From assembly GCA_963971425.1 (NCBI GenBank), contig OZ020515.1:16384291-16448290 (forward strand): a stretch of 64,000 nt of DNA, read 5' to 3'. The DNA is from Bryoerythrophyllum caledonicum (taxonomy: Eukaryota > Streptophyta > Bryopsida > Pottiales > Pottiaceae). The position numbers and the translations under genes are program-made. Below are positions 20,376 to 31,050 of the stretch, piece after piece. The notes under the pieces were generated by a model. It did no database searches, was not told the DNA's origin, and saw only the letters and a list, made by a program, of their open reading frames with translations. Position 1 is the stretch's first letter. Every line of letters starts with the position of its first letter.

Positions 20376-22986
20376 TTAAAGATGTCCTAATATTGCCTTT
20401 GACAATGCCGCAACATACAAAATGTTTATAAATGCTACGCCTTCACCTTGCATTCTATTTGCCGATGCACGTCGTGCTCGACTACCTTCCCCACTCGCAC
20501 TACCTTCCGAAGCATCAGCTCCACCGATTTGCATATTACTTGGACCACCACTTGCACTTCTCCCAGCCCCATCACCAAGCAATCTACAAGCCGCTCGCGT
20601 CCTCCGGTGAGGCCCATCTGAGTTTATCAGAGCACATAATACTATGGAGTCCCGAAGTGCTTTGAGCTTCCTCATAGTCTCTGAACTATGTTCCTCAAGA
20701 AGGAAGTCAATTGCTTCCTCCTTCCAAGCCTCCTTCCACTACAATTCTTCCCATTGCAAGGCATTGCGAAGGTCATGATCAGTGGCCTCTTTCAAATCTG
20801 ACACCAAACGTCCCAAATTATTCCATAGTTTTCCATCTGGATGTCGCCCGAATTGGAATAGCTTGCATGCAGCATCTCAATATCCGCCCATGACTTGGTA
20901 GAAGAAGTTCTGTATACCAACATCCGCCGCAGTGGTTCCCGGTATGAGCTTCTTGCAAACTCGTACGATTTCTTCGTGGTCATTTTTCCAACCAATTTGC
21001 AAGCTTACACTGGACTTCTCTAGCTGGTGCGATGATCCACGCCAACTCCACACCAAATCTTCTCCTCACCTATAGGCATAAGCCATCCCAAGTGCAGTCT
21101 TCGGGTTCAACTCCCAACTAGGTGGCATGTAGATGGTGAGGCCAAACAAATCATAAAAGCGCTCATAAAATGATGCTCTATACTTTGCGCAAAATCTACG
21201 TGTCAAAAGACCACCTAGGAGGCTACGAGGCACATTTGATGGTATAAACACCAGCACGTGCCAGCGGCATATGCACCTTCTGGCCCCAGAGGATTTAAGC
21301 AAACTAAGCAATCATCTCCGTTTTGCGTGAAGCTCGCTAGAGTTGGCCATAACTTGCGTGCTTCCACGTCTCCACTTGGTCGAAGGGCATGAGAAGACAT
21401 AGCCTCCGCATGGTTCCACCCCAACTTTGCCCAATCAATAGATCTACCATCACGCACTGGCAATTCACTTGGAAACATCTCATCAATGTGTGCCCAAGAT
21501 GTGAGTCCAAAGTCACGGCGCATATTGAACGACATGTATTTCTTGTCAATCTTCTTGAACTCTACTGCCATTTGTCTCGCATTGTCAACATTCAAGATGC
21601 ATGCCACCTTCCATTGGTAGTACTGCTTGCTCATTGATCCAATCCTTTTTCGAAGGATTTTGTTTGCAATGCGAAGCTGAGCTAGTTCCATGCTTGGATT
21701 GGGCGAGGAAAATGACAAAAAATCCTCAGTGCCGATGGGATCTACAAATGGTTGCGCAGCTACAGTCACCGGTGGTAGAAAAACAAATGGGCGGCTGGCA
21801 AAGCGTTGACGTTGTGGTCCGGCGGGGTCTCTAGCAAGCAGCTAGTAATGTTGCCAAACAAACTGTCAAGAATTGGATCCTTCAAACTTTGAGCAACACC
21901 GCCAATATTTGCCTGGCTCGCAACAGCTTGAGAATGGCCACGAACATCGGGAGCTCTTTCTAAGCTTTGCTCACAAAAAGTGTGGTCATCGCAATGACGT
22001 AGCTCTTCTATCATGGCTGCTTGATTGGTGATAATGTCACCCTTTTCACTGGATTGCACTTTGAGGTTTTGAATCTCTTCTTGGAGACGTTGGATGATCT
22101 TGTCCTTTAAGCTTATAGTGTCCAATAATTCTTGGTGAGCATCGACGGCCATACTTCCGGGCTGTGATGCTGCATGCCTCAAGTTGGAAGCGGTGACTAC
22201 AACATCCAACATTGGCATTTCATCCATAACATGAATGGGTTTTTTATCTCCAAGACCCCCAAGGCGGGCAATGGATTCATCATCGCCAGTAGGATTTACA
22301 ATTGGTAAATCTTCTTGGCCACTTGCTTGAACCATCGCAAGTGTTGCTTGATGGAGCTTTACTCGTTGCCGCTTTTTACGTGAAGCACACGCCACTGGAG
22401 TCATCGATGAACACCGACCTTGCTTTCCGTTTGAGTCCGAATCAGGTGATGAATTTGACTCTACTAGAAGTACTTCTTGTGGGCCATCCGCTTTCTATGG
22501 ACCTAGTACCGCAAACATAAACCTTGGATGTTGCTCCCTAGGCATATCGGAATGCATCCATACCCTTGGCATTTATGGAGTTTTCTACACAGTCTTCTAA
22601 TCTGCTCGCTTATTGAGAATGACCTTAGCATATAACACGCAAGCAAGATACAAGAGATAGTCATTGCGGGGCATGAATTCAAGCTCGTATAAGTATTGGT
22701 GCGTTTGGAGGGCACGAGTTCCGAACTGCTCGTTGGAGCAATACTTCAAATTTGCCTTGTTTGTGCGACGATTTTTCAAATGGCGATGAGGAGCAAACAA
22801 TTTTGACAAGTGGCACCACTCGATGTGATCTTTGCACGTGAGGAGAGACCATGTCGATGGCTCATCTTCCTAACCCTAGAATGCAACTTTCGATGGATTA
22901 TTGAACACGTGCATCCACTTCTTGTGGAGTTTTTCGTGCCTCGGCCTATCCTTGTCTTTTTCCCTCTTCCTTTGCACGCCGGACAT
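20376..22986 (-). pseudogene. family B gene, long copy B3, with RING-like domain, decayed
   Basis: The start at 22,986 (MSGVQRKREKDKD) is followed by the B-type N-terminal domain: WMHVFNN, two TAG stops, HIEWCHLSKLFAP, RRTNKANLKYCSNEQF and ALQTHQYLYE. A second open part (22,404-21,766) holds a coiled coil (SLKDKIIQRLQEEIQNLKVQ). A third (21,769-21,215) holds another helical region and then CLVC-x15-CWCLYHQMCL; after a frameshift comes RRFCAKYRASFYERFYDLFG, followed by YMPPSWELNP. The spacing of these Cys and His residues resembles a RING-type zinc-binding domain with one ligand apparently replaced by Tyr. Eroded pieces continue to 20,376 with Ala/Gly/Ser-rich, basic sequence. The intact product would exceed 800 residues. 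A ubiquitin-ligase role is only suggested by the RING resemblance. Confidence 0.55.
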
Positions 22987-23284
22987 TGGTGGTTGTTGTT
23001 GGGCTTCTAGCTCACTCTCACTTTCTATAGTGCAAAATCAAAAAAATCTACCAAAATATCCGTTAACTACAATAAGCTTAAAGCTCTAGCTCAAAAAAAG
23101 CAAAAGAAAATTATTACGTTGGATTTTAAAATAATCCAAGTAGGTGATATTAATTAATACGAACTCTAAACCAATACGTCGTTAGTGTGCAATTTTGGAG
23201 CTCCAATCAAAGATCACGCAATCAGCCATTTTAAAAAGATAGTTGAAGGCGACAATTTCCAAATAGAGTGGTGTGAGATGGGTT

Positions 23285-23790
23285 GGCGCGACCCACTATT
23301 TATACCAACGGGAGGGCACGCACACGACATGGAGATTGGGCGCATGCCGTATTAGGACCGGGCGCATTCGCTCAAGTCCGAGCGCGTACTACTGGTGGTT
23401 GCGCGCGTACGATTTGAGGTTGGACGCGTGGAATATGTGGTCGCGCGCGCACATAGGACGGTCGTGCGCGTGGATAAGGAAGGATGCACGTGTGGCCTGG
23501 GACCACGCGCGTCATTAGCCAGGGCGGGCGCGTCCCAATCCGAGCCGGACGTGTATTGGTTTAGGGCGGGCACGTGCGGACTTCAGGCCGAGGCGCGTAC
23601 TAATTTAGAAAGGGCGCGTGCGGATTTCGAGCAGGGCGCGTCATTATTCAGGGCGGGCGCGTGCGGATTTCGAGCAGGGCGTGTCACTAATTAGGGCGGG
23701 CGCGTGGCGTCTGGGGGCACGCGCGCACGGGTATGAATTAGGCGTAGATGGACTTTAGGGGTTGGACGCGGACGGATTCACGGGTCAGAC
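23285..23790. repeat. GGGCGCGTNC minisatellite patch 7 (largest)
   Basis: This ~500-bp degenerate array has cores such as TTGGGCGCATGC, CCGGGCGCATTC, GTTGCGCGCGTACG, AGGGCGGGCGCGT and GAGCAGGGCGCGTCATTATT. Its right half contains a clearer higher-order unit with GGGCGGGCGCGTGCGGATTT repeated. It ends ~95 bp left of the Tc1 element and lies ~300 bp upstream of the B3 start. Confidence 0.75.
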
Positions 23791-23885
23791 CCATGCGAGG
23801 GGTGAATTTAATCAAGCCACTATAAAGGGGACAAAATATCTTCTCAATTCATTGGGCTCCTCTCAAGTGGCTCCTTGTCCTAGTA

Positions 23886-26595
23886 CATTGGGGTGACACC
23901 CAAATTGGCACCTTGTGCAATTCCAGGGATAGTGCCCACACTGCTGCCAACTTTGACACCCTCCTAAGCGCTGGAAAATTGTTATTTATACATGAAATTT
24001 TAGACACAAATCACTAATATGTTGACGACATGTGTACCAGATTTTAAAGTTAGAAGATTGATAAAAAAAAAGATATTCAAGATTTACTAACAAGGGGTAG
24101 CTAAAAGAAATGCTTCACAGCTGCCAACTTTGACACCCTCCCAAGGATTGAAGAAATTTTTTTTTCACATGAAATTTTTGGTGTAGAAATATCTTTATGT
24201 TTTTTATGCATGGGAAAAAATTATAAGTCCAAAAGACCCACAAAAAATATGATATTCCAAATCTACCAACAGGTGTAGTTGTGAGAAACAAAGGGGAGAA
24301 TCGTTTCACAACTTCCAACTTTGACAGCCTCCTTAGGGCTGAGAATCTCTTATATCAATATGAATTTTTCTCGCATGATCTTTATGATGTTGATCACATG
24401 TATGGAAATTTTCAAGGCAAGAAGATACACAAAAAAATAGTTATTTTAAATCTACCAACGTGTATGTCCTCCATTAACATCAATCACTGCTTGTAACCTA
24501 GAGGGCATAGAATGACATAATTGAAGGAGCTTTGTTTCACTAATTGACTTCCACTCTCTTTCAAAAACTACCTTCAACCCATCTATGTTTCTAGGACATG
24601 CCTTGTTACGTTGTACTGCATCTTTTAGAATCTTCCACAAGTTCTCAATTGGATTGAGATCGGGAGAGTGTGCAGGCCAATTGAGCTATTCAAGAAGGCG
24701 CTGTTGTCTCCATTCTTCACATATTTTGCTACGATGGACGGGTGCGTCATCTCCATGAGCACTACATGTGGAACTTTAACCATAAAATGAAATAATTCCC
24801 CTTCGTAAACCACTTCCACAAAATCCTTTGCAGAGCGTTGATCTTTAAGCATAAAAACAAGTTTTGACTTTTGGCCTCCAGCAAATGCGCCCCAAATCAT
24901 CAAGGAAGTCTGTCCACTTTTAAAAGTAGGAACTATATAATTTGATGAATACCGCTCATATGAAGTTCTCCAAATACGAACTTGTCTCGAATTCTTCCCA
25001 ATTTCAAAGGTAGATTCATCTGTCCAAATAAAACGCTTTCAATCTTTTGCGCTCCATCCACGGTACTTCTGAGCAAAAACCAGCCTATGATATATGTGAC
25101 GAGGTGTCAAAAAAGGTTTTTTGACTGCAATTCGACTGAAAATGCCACTTCTATGTAAGAGCCTTTGAATGGTACGTCCACACACTGGAGTAGGGCATAA
25201 ACTAGCAATCTCTAATACTGACGCGCAACGGTTATTTTTTGAGAAACGCAAAATACTACGCACATCTCTATCACTAAGGTTTGTAGTGTGACTTCCACCA
25301 CAAGGTTCGTGCTTGTAAGTTCCATTTTCTCTAAATTTTTTCACCAACCTCTTAATTGTTCTAATGGACTTTGATAGTGGCTGTAATTTGAACTTGAGTA
25401 CTCTCTCCCTCACTCATACCTATAATACATCCACGAATTTCATCGGAAATTGCCATCTGAAATATGTTGAACTTTCTTTTACTAGGCTAACAGAACCTCA
25501 AACTCTCATTAACAACATTAACAATTTTATACAGAATCAGTCACTCAATCACAACATTTAGTCCATTAGGCATAATGACATGCACATCATTCAGCCTAGT
25601 AAGAATAACCACATACACATCACTCAACATGCATAAGCAAGCATGACTAAATTACTCATGCATCACATCACTCATACAACACATCACTCCATGTCTCACA
25701 CATAACACATTCTTTCTCTTTGCTCACACCATTACTCCAACATCCAATGATCACAAATCACATGCAACATTCCCTTAAGTTTACACAATAGTGCTCAATT
25801 GATATTCAGAGGGGGAAACTTCGTCATGCGTGTATAATGCAAGTGGTTTCTTCTTGATGTGACAACTCCACACTTCTACATTTGGATGATACTGATTTTT
25901 CTTAGATGCATTTATGATTAGACATTGTGTCAAATGGATAAGTTCAATGAGGAAGCATGAGGTGTCAAAGATATTTCAATATTTTCACCATGTCCTTGAA
26001 TTGGTTATTGTCATTACACACATTGATAGATTTAAAATAACTATTTTTTTGTGTATCTTCTTGCCTTGAAAATTTCCATACATGTGATCAACATCATAAA
26101 GATCATGCGAGAAAAATTCATATTGATATAAGAGATTCTCAGCCCTAGGGAGGCTGTCAAAGTTGGAAGTTGTGAAACGATTCTCCCCTTTGTTTCTCAC
26201 AACTACACATGTTGGTAGATTTGGAATATCATATTTTTTGTGGGTCTTTTGGACTTGAATTTTATCCCATGTGCAAACAACATAAAGGTATTTCTACTCC
26301 AAAAATTTCATGTGAAAAAAAAATTTCTTCAATCCTTGGGAGGGTGTCAAAGTTGGCAGCTGTGAAACATTTTTTTCAGCTACCCCTTGTTAGTAAATCT
26401 TAAAAATCTTTTCTTTTATCAATCTTCTAGCTTTGAAATTTAATACACATGTCGTCAACATACCAGTGATTTTGTGTCTAAAATTTCATGTATAAATAAC
26501 AATTTTCCAGCGCTCGGGAGGGTGTCAAAGTTGGCAGCAGTGTAGGCAATATCCCTGGAATTGCACAAGGTGTCAATTTGAGTGTCACCCCACTG
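23886..26595 (-). mobile_element. Tc1/mariner element with ~580-bp inverted repeats
   Basis: The element is 2,710 bp long. The left end begins CATTGGGGTGACACC at 23,886; the right end, inverted, begins CAGTGGGGTGACACT at 26,595. TA target duplications lie at 23,884-23,885 and 26,596-26,597. The terminal repeats span about 23,886-24,465 and 26,018-26,595 and are highly similar. Each holds three spaced copies of a CCAACTTTGACACCCTCC-type box (left copies at about 23,945, 24,121 and 24,306). The interior encodes a broken DD34E transposase on the minus strand. Confidence 0.9.
24452..25456 (-). pseudogene. Tc1-type DD34E transposase, broken
   Basis: The gene begins MAISDEIRGCIIGMSEGE at 25,456 and shifts frame at once into a helix-turn-helix segment (SIRTIKRLVKKFRENGTYKH). 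The DDE core follows: FIWTDES carries the first Asp; a VLME-D region carries the second, where a small deletion shifts the frame; HSPDLNPIENLWK carries the final Glu. Counting across the shift gives 34 residues between the second Asp and the Glu, as in Tc1-type DD34E enzymes. Two stops interrupt it: TGA before KRFIWTDES, where a Trp is expected, and TAG before LNWPAHSPD, where Gln is likely. It ends at 24,452. The element cannot make transposase but its long ends could be mobilised in trans. Confidence 0.85.
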
Positions 26596-26699
26596 TACTA
26601 TTCGTACTTGCTAGGAACAAAGAAGAGGGCCACCACATTGGAGGGGGGAGGTTTTGCCTTTTTTTTTATTTTAGTTTGTGTAGGGTTGCGATTATTGCA

Positions 26700-27480
26700 A
26701 TGGCCGCTGATCGTAGGACTTGAAAGCGCCCCGCGTATGTTGATTTAGATGCTCCAGATGCATCTGAGCTTCCACCTACAAACATTGCAGAGTTGAGCTG
26801 CAATCCTTCCGATGAACCAAAGGCACCGTCCAAGATGGCAAAGTAGAAAATATATGCGCACGAGAAAGATGCGGGGTATCCATCGAAGGAGTATACTGCA
26901 TTTCTTCGAGGTGTGGCAATACAATATTATTGTCCATGGTGTGAAACTGACGTGGTGCGATTCCGTCAAGTTTATTTAGAGAAGGGAGAGCCAGAAATCA
27001 TGTACCTGTGAGTCGACCTCCAGTCAAAATTCCAGTGCGCTTTGGAGAGTTCTGAATCGTACAAAGATGCATACGCCATGTACCACTATGCCTCATTCAT
27101 GGAGAGAATAATCACTCAATGAGTCAATGCACGAGTAAGGCATTGCATATATTCGATTGCGAGGTGAAAAAACCTCACCAGGGCCAGCATCTGCCTCAAG
27201 ACTTGGAACTCCGCAAGTTCCTCGAAGGTATGAAGACTATAATTGGCAGGTTCTCAACCTCTCGTACGAGAGGCATGCCTTGGAATGAACAAGCAATGAA
27301 GTCAGCCATGGAGATGCATATGTTGCACAACGTGCAATTCCTTCGAGAAGATATTAGAGTCAATGGACTTTACCGATATGACGCCGTTGGTGGATATGAA
27401 AAGGTTTGAAAGGTCCACATCGTGGATGTGAGAGCCATTTCGGCATACATGGAATTTGCCGGAAAAATGCCAACTGCGTT
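26700..27480 (+). pseudogene. kinase-like gene K, N-terminal part, broken
   Basis: ATG at 26,700 opens a frame reading YVDLDAPDASELPPTNIAEL, then YPSKEYTAFLRGVAIQYYCP and ETDVVRFRQVYLEKGEPEIM, with TGA, TAG and TGA stops inside. A frameshift near 27,119 leads to LHIFDCEVKKPHQGQHLPQD and GLYRYDAVGGYEKV, another TGA, then MEFAGKMPTA. The sequence stops at 27,480, where element A2 begins, and resumes in the same frame at 31,051. The N-terminal portion is not a recognised domain; CPWC could be half of a metal site. The reading direction and frame match the kinase-like C-terminal portion. Confidence 0.6.
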
Positions 27481-30400
27481 TGTCGGAACCTAGTTTTTAA
27501 GGAATTGTAGCCTCATTATAAGTAAAGGGCGAATGGGTGGTGATTTTTTGGAAATTAGAAACACCCCCATTGTAAATAGATAGTTTTACTAAAAACTATT
27601 GTAAGTCCTCGTTGCCTAATACTGAAAACCCTATAAACGATAAGAAGGAATCCGGGTATCAGTGACCAGATTCCGGTCTCGATAGGTTATCACCAGGATC
27701 AAGATTTAACAGTCAGAACCATAACCAGATTTAACGGTCATAACCGGCCGCGGGTTCGGATTCGAGTAATGATTATCGGACTGTGAATAAATAATTAATC
27801 CTAGGGTTCTTCTTTTCATCTTTCTTAGTGAGTTTGGAGTTGGTTAGCGGCAAGCGAGCAAGCCTGGGCAGCTAAGGGTCGTGTGTGTAAGCATTGTAAG
27901 CCAGTATTGTTGTCTTTGTGGGTTAGGGTTTCAGTGCGGATTCTTCCGCGGATCTCTTGAGAAGAATCCGGGTCTGAATCCCGTCGAGGGTTGGCTGCGA
28001 TGATGTTGAAGAAAGCGACCAGCAGCAGGGCGGCGACGGAATCGTTCATGAACCTCCGGAATGTGGTTCCAACTTCCGGTGATTCCCAAATCCGAGAGCA
28101 ACCGGAAGGCGCTCGATGCGGATTTGAAGATGATGGGTTGTTTCAGATTCCGCAAGCAGCCATGGGGATTCAGAGAGGACGCGATGGTTACGGAGCTGCT
28201 AGACAGAGTCTCCAACGAGTTCGATGGCACCATTCGGCGAAGGCCGAAGAAGTGGACTTCAACAATGTGGAACGAGGTATACGGATTTCTGTCGCGGGGA
28301 GAAGGTATGTGCTCACGCCGGGAATCTGTCATTGATGGGAAGCTTACGCAGAAGGCAGATCCGAAGGACGGCCTGACGGTGGCAGATTGCAAGGATCCGA
28401 GGGTTCGGAGGGTGATGGAGTTTTTACTTCCAATCGTGTATCAGGATCGGCCTTCAAAGACCACCACAACATTGGCCAACACGATCTGCGGAGCGTACAC
28501 CGGCGAGAGGAAGGTGGCGTGAGGAGACATCGCGGGAGAGTTGGTAAGTAAGTTCTTAACCGGATTGGGGAAGGTGCGACCTACTCCAATCTCCTCATTC
28601 ATGTATCACATGTATGAGCACGAGGACCTGCTGCGCGACAACGAGAAGACCGCCTACGAGACGGCCAAGGTGCTAGCAAGCCACGGCTGAGAGGATGCGG
28701 AACCAGATGCAGAACCCGAATAGGAACTAGATTCGGACTCGGATTCCTCCGATGACAAAATCCAGCTGACGTCAGTCAGCCCGAGGAAGAACAGGAAGCA
28801 GACCGAGAGGAGCAATACGACTCCTTTGATCCGCCGGAAGAAGGTTAGCAAGGAGAAAGACAAGGTTGAAGGAAGATCCTTTCGACATGATCGTAGAAGG
28901 ATACGAGAACGCTAAGGAGACTTACAAGTGGATCGAAGTCATCTTGGCCAAGGTGTGCCGGATTGCGGGTGACGTGGGAGCAGATGAACAGTGGGGACAT
29001 CTGGAGCAGAACCTGCAACCCCGGAACGTGCAGGAACTGGAGGCTCGGCTTATATCCTTGAAGAACAGGAACCGGAAAATGAAGATGGCCATGGACCAGA
29101 AGGATGTGGAGTTGGTTGCCGCGATGGGTATGGCAAACGATTCCGCACTTTCTCTCACCCGTGTGACCAAATTTGTGCAGCAACCAGGTAATGTATTGCT
29201 AAAGGCGAGGTTATTTGACGTCGGATTCATCGAGGCCTGGAAGCTTGACGGTCCGGTGGCGAAGAAGCTTGTTGGGGTGTTGGTGGGGTACCACTCCAAG
29301 ATGGAGAAGGCGTTGGAGGAGTGCCGGAAGATTCACGTCGGGATCTTCCGGGATGTTGGGAAAGGTAAGCGGAAGGTGTCTCCAGAATCCGAGCCAACGG
29401 AGGCGCTTCCTGTTGTGCAGGCGGTTTTGGATCCCGAAGCCGAATTCCGAACTCCTGGTCCGGAACCGAGGAAGCGAAAGGACGAGCTCCCTCCGCTGTC
29501 TCAGCTGAAGACGAGGGTTCGACAAGGGAAGGCAAACAAGGTGGAGGTTGACACTCTGGACTCGCGAGTTTCCAATAGACGAGCCTTGTTCGTTTCCGAG
29601 AGAGTAACCCCCATGCGGCAAACCTGGACGGCTTCGTGGACCATCACCCGGAAAGTGGAGGAGAGAACACCTGCGAGCGAGCAGATCAAGGTGCAGAAGC
29701 CAAAAGACAAGGTCGAAGAGGAAGAATAGATTTCGCTCCAAGTTGGAACTTCAACGGTGAAGCTCTCGGACTCTTCGGAGAAAGATGAAGGTCAGAAACA
29801 TGAAGAAAAGGAATAGGGTGATCCCCTCTACCTTGTGCGCAGGAAACTAGCCGCAGGAGGTTAGTAGTCTAGTGGTAGGAATAAACGGTCACAGCGGTGA
29901 CCCGGTAATTAGGGTTTTACCTGGAATCGGAACTTGTTCCGGGAAAGGTGGATCGGATCCGTAACTTTCGGATCTGGTCGAGGAATAGATAGGAAGTGGC
30001 GGACCAGCCGTTAGGAACCATTTTGATCATGGATTCTGGATTTTGTGTTTTGCTCGACGGAAGAGTATTTAGTTGTTAGTGGCGAGGCTGTTAGGATCTT
30101 GTTAGTTGACCTAATCGTGAGAACGTGGGGAGATTGCGGACCCAGGTAGCTTGGATTTTGGTGTGTAGGTCGAACGCCTTTCATGGCCGCCGCCGCAGCT
30201 AGAATCCGATTCCCGTTATATTAGTGTTAGGAAGAGGGTTTGCAAGCACCCAATTACGGGACATCGTTCCTAAGTTGTATGAGATGTACTGCCCATTTTT
30301 AATGTTGATTTTGTGTCCTTCTATCTTGACACCTATCTATCTCTTTTCGTGTGAGCTCCGAAGTGGTCCTTGTCACGGACGTATCCCATTCCGAATGGTT

Positions 30401-31050
30401 GTGTAACCTTTGCGAAGCCTGGATGGTGGTGGAAATGAAGAGGTGAGGGATCCGGGTTTATTTGAAATTCCGCGAAAGGGTTAGAAACTGTAACTGGTCA
30501 TAACTGGATCCGGATCCTCTAGGATTTCCATCGTTGTAGTAAGCGAAGGGTCGGAATACCTCTTGCGTGACCGGCTGTCCGGTAGCATCCCTACAGTTGT
30601 GAGGAGGTAGACACCACCCTGGTGCGTGTGTTTGTTATGTGTTGGAGTATTAGGGTTGATAGTGGAGTCTTTTGCCACTCTAATCTACAAGAGAAGAGTT
30701 TTGCACACCGTCCTTTTCCAAATAGGACGCGTCCTGCGATAGCTAACGTCATGAGGGAAAACTAGAGCTAGAAACTGTGGTGTATAGTTTGATATTCCCG
30801 GATCCGGATACAAAATCGGAAACAAGAAAGTAAGGAGAGGCAATCTGGATAACTGGAAAAGTGAAGTATCCAGATTGCGCCTGATTGAATACGAAGAATA
30901 AAAGGAAGTTTAGGAAGGAGTCATAATCGGATTGTCCTAACCTAACTAGCTTCACCTCAATCCCTAGAACAATATACGAGTCACCACTTGGGATGTTTAA
31001 GTCACTTAAAACACTCAAGAGGATGCACTTGCAACAGCCGTGTTCCGACA
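27481..31050 (+). mobile_element. element A2, 3,570 bp, TGTCGGAAC inverted ends
   Basis: It starts TGTCGGAACC at 27,481 and ends GTTCCGACA at 31,050 (9-bp inverted ends, TG...CA). It is flanked by GCGTT (27,476-27,480) and GCGTC (31,051-31,055), a 5-bp target duplication with one change. Deleting A2 plus one duplication joins the two halves of gene K in one reading frame, which independently confirms the boundaries. No long direct repeat pair, reverse transcriptase, integrase or transposase was found inside; the only gene is the family A protein. It is either a giant solo LTR containing a gene or an unclassified inverted-end element. Confidence 0.75.
28061..29729 (+). pseudogene. family A gene, copy A2, partly decayed
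   Basis: The start at 28,061 is the first ATG after an upstream in-frame TGA. Order: MMGCFRFRKQPWGF, KKWTSTMWNEVYGFLSRGEG, RVRRVMEFLLPI, LANTICGAYTGE, a TGA where Arg (CGA) is likely, SSFMYHMYEHEDLLRDNEK, further TGA and TAG stops, an acidic DSDSDSSDD stretch and a basic region. A +1 shift near 28,866 leads to a 288-codon open part with coiled-coil-like helices (NVQELEARLISLKNRNRKMK) and a charged tail ending KDKVEEEE at 29,729. It matches A1 in order and spacing. The codons are GC-richer than the element flanks. Function unknown; the protein looks structural (helical, charged ends) rather than enzymatic. Confidence 0.65.

Noticed and set aside
27481-31050. LTR pair at the ends of A2
   Set aside because: The first and last several hundred bases were compared by eye and show no direct repeat, only the 9-bp inverted ends.
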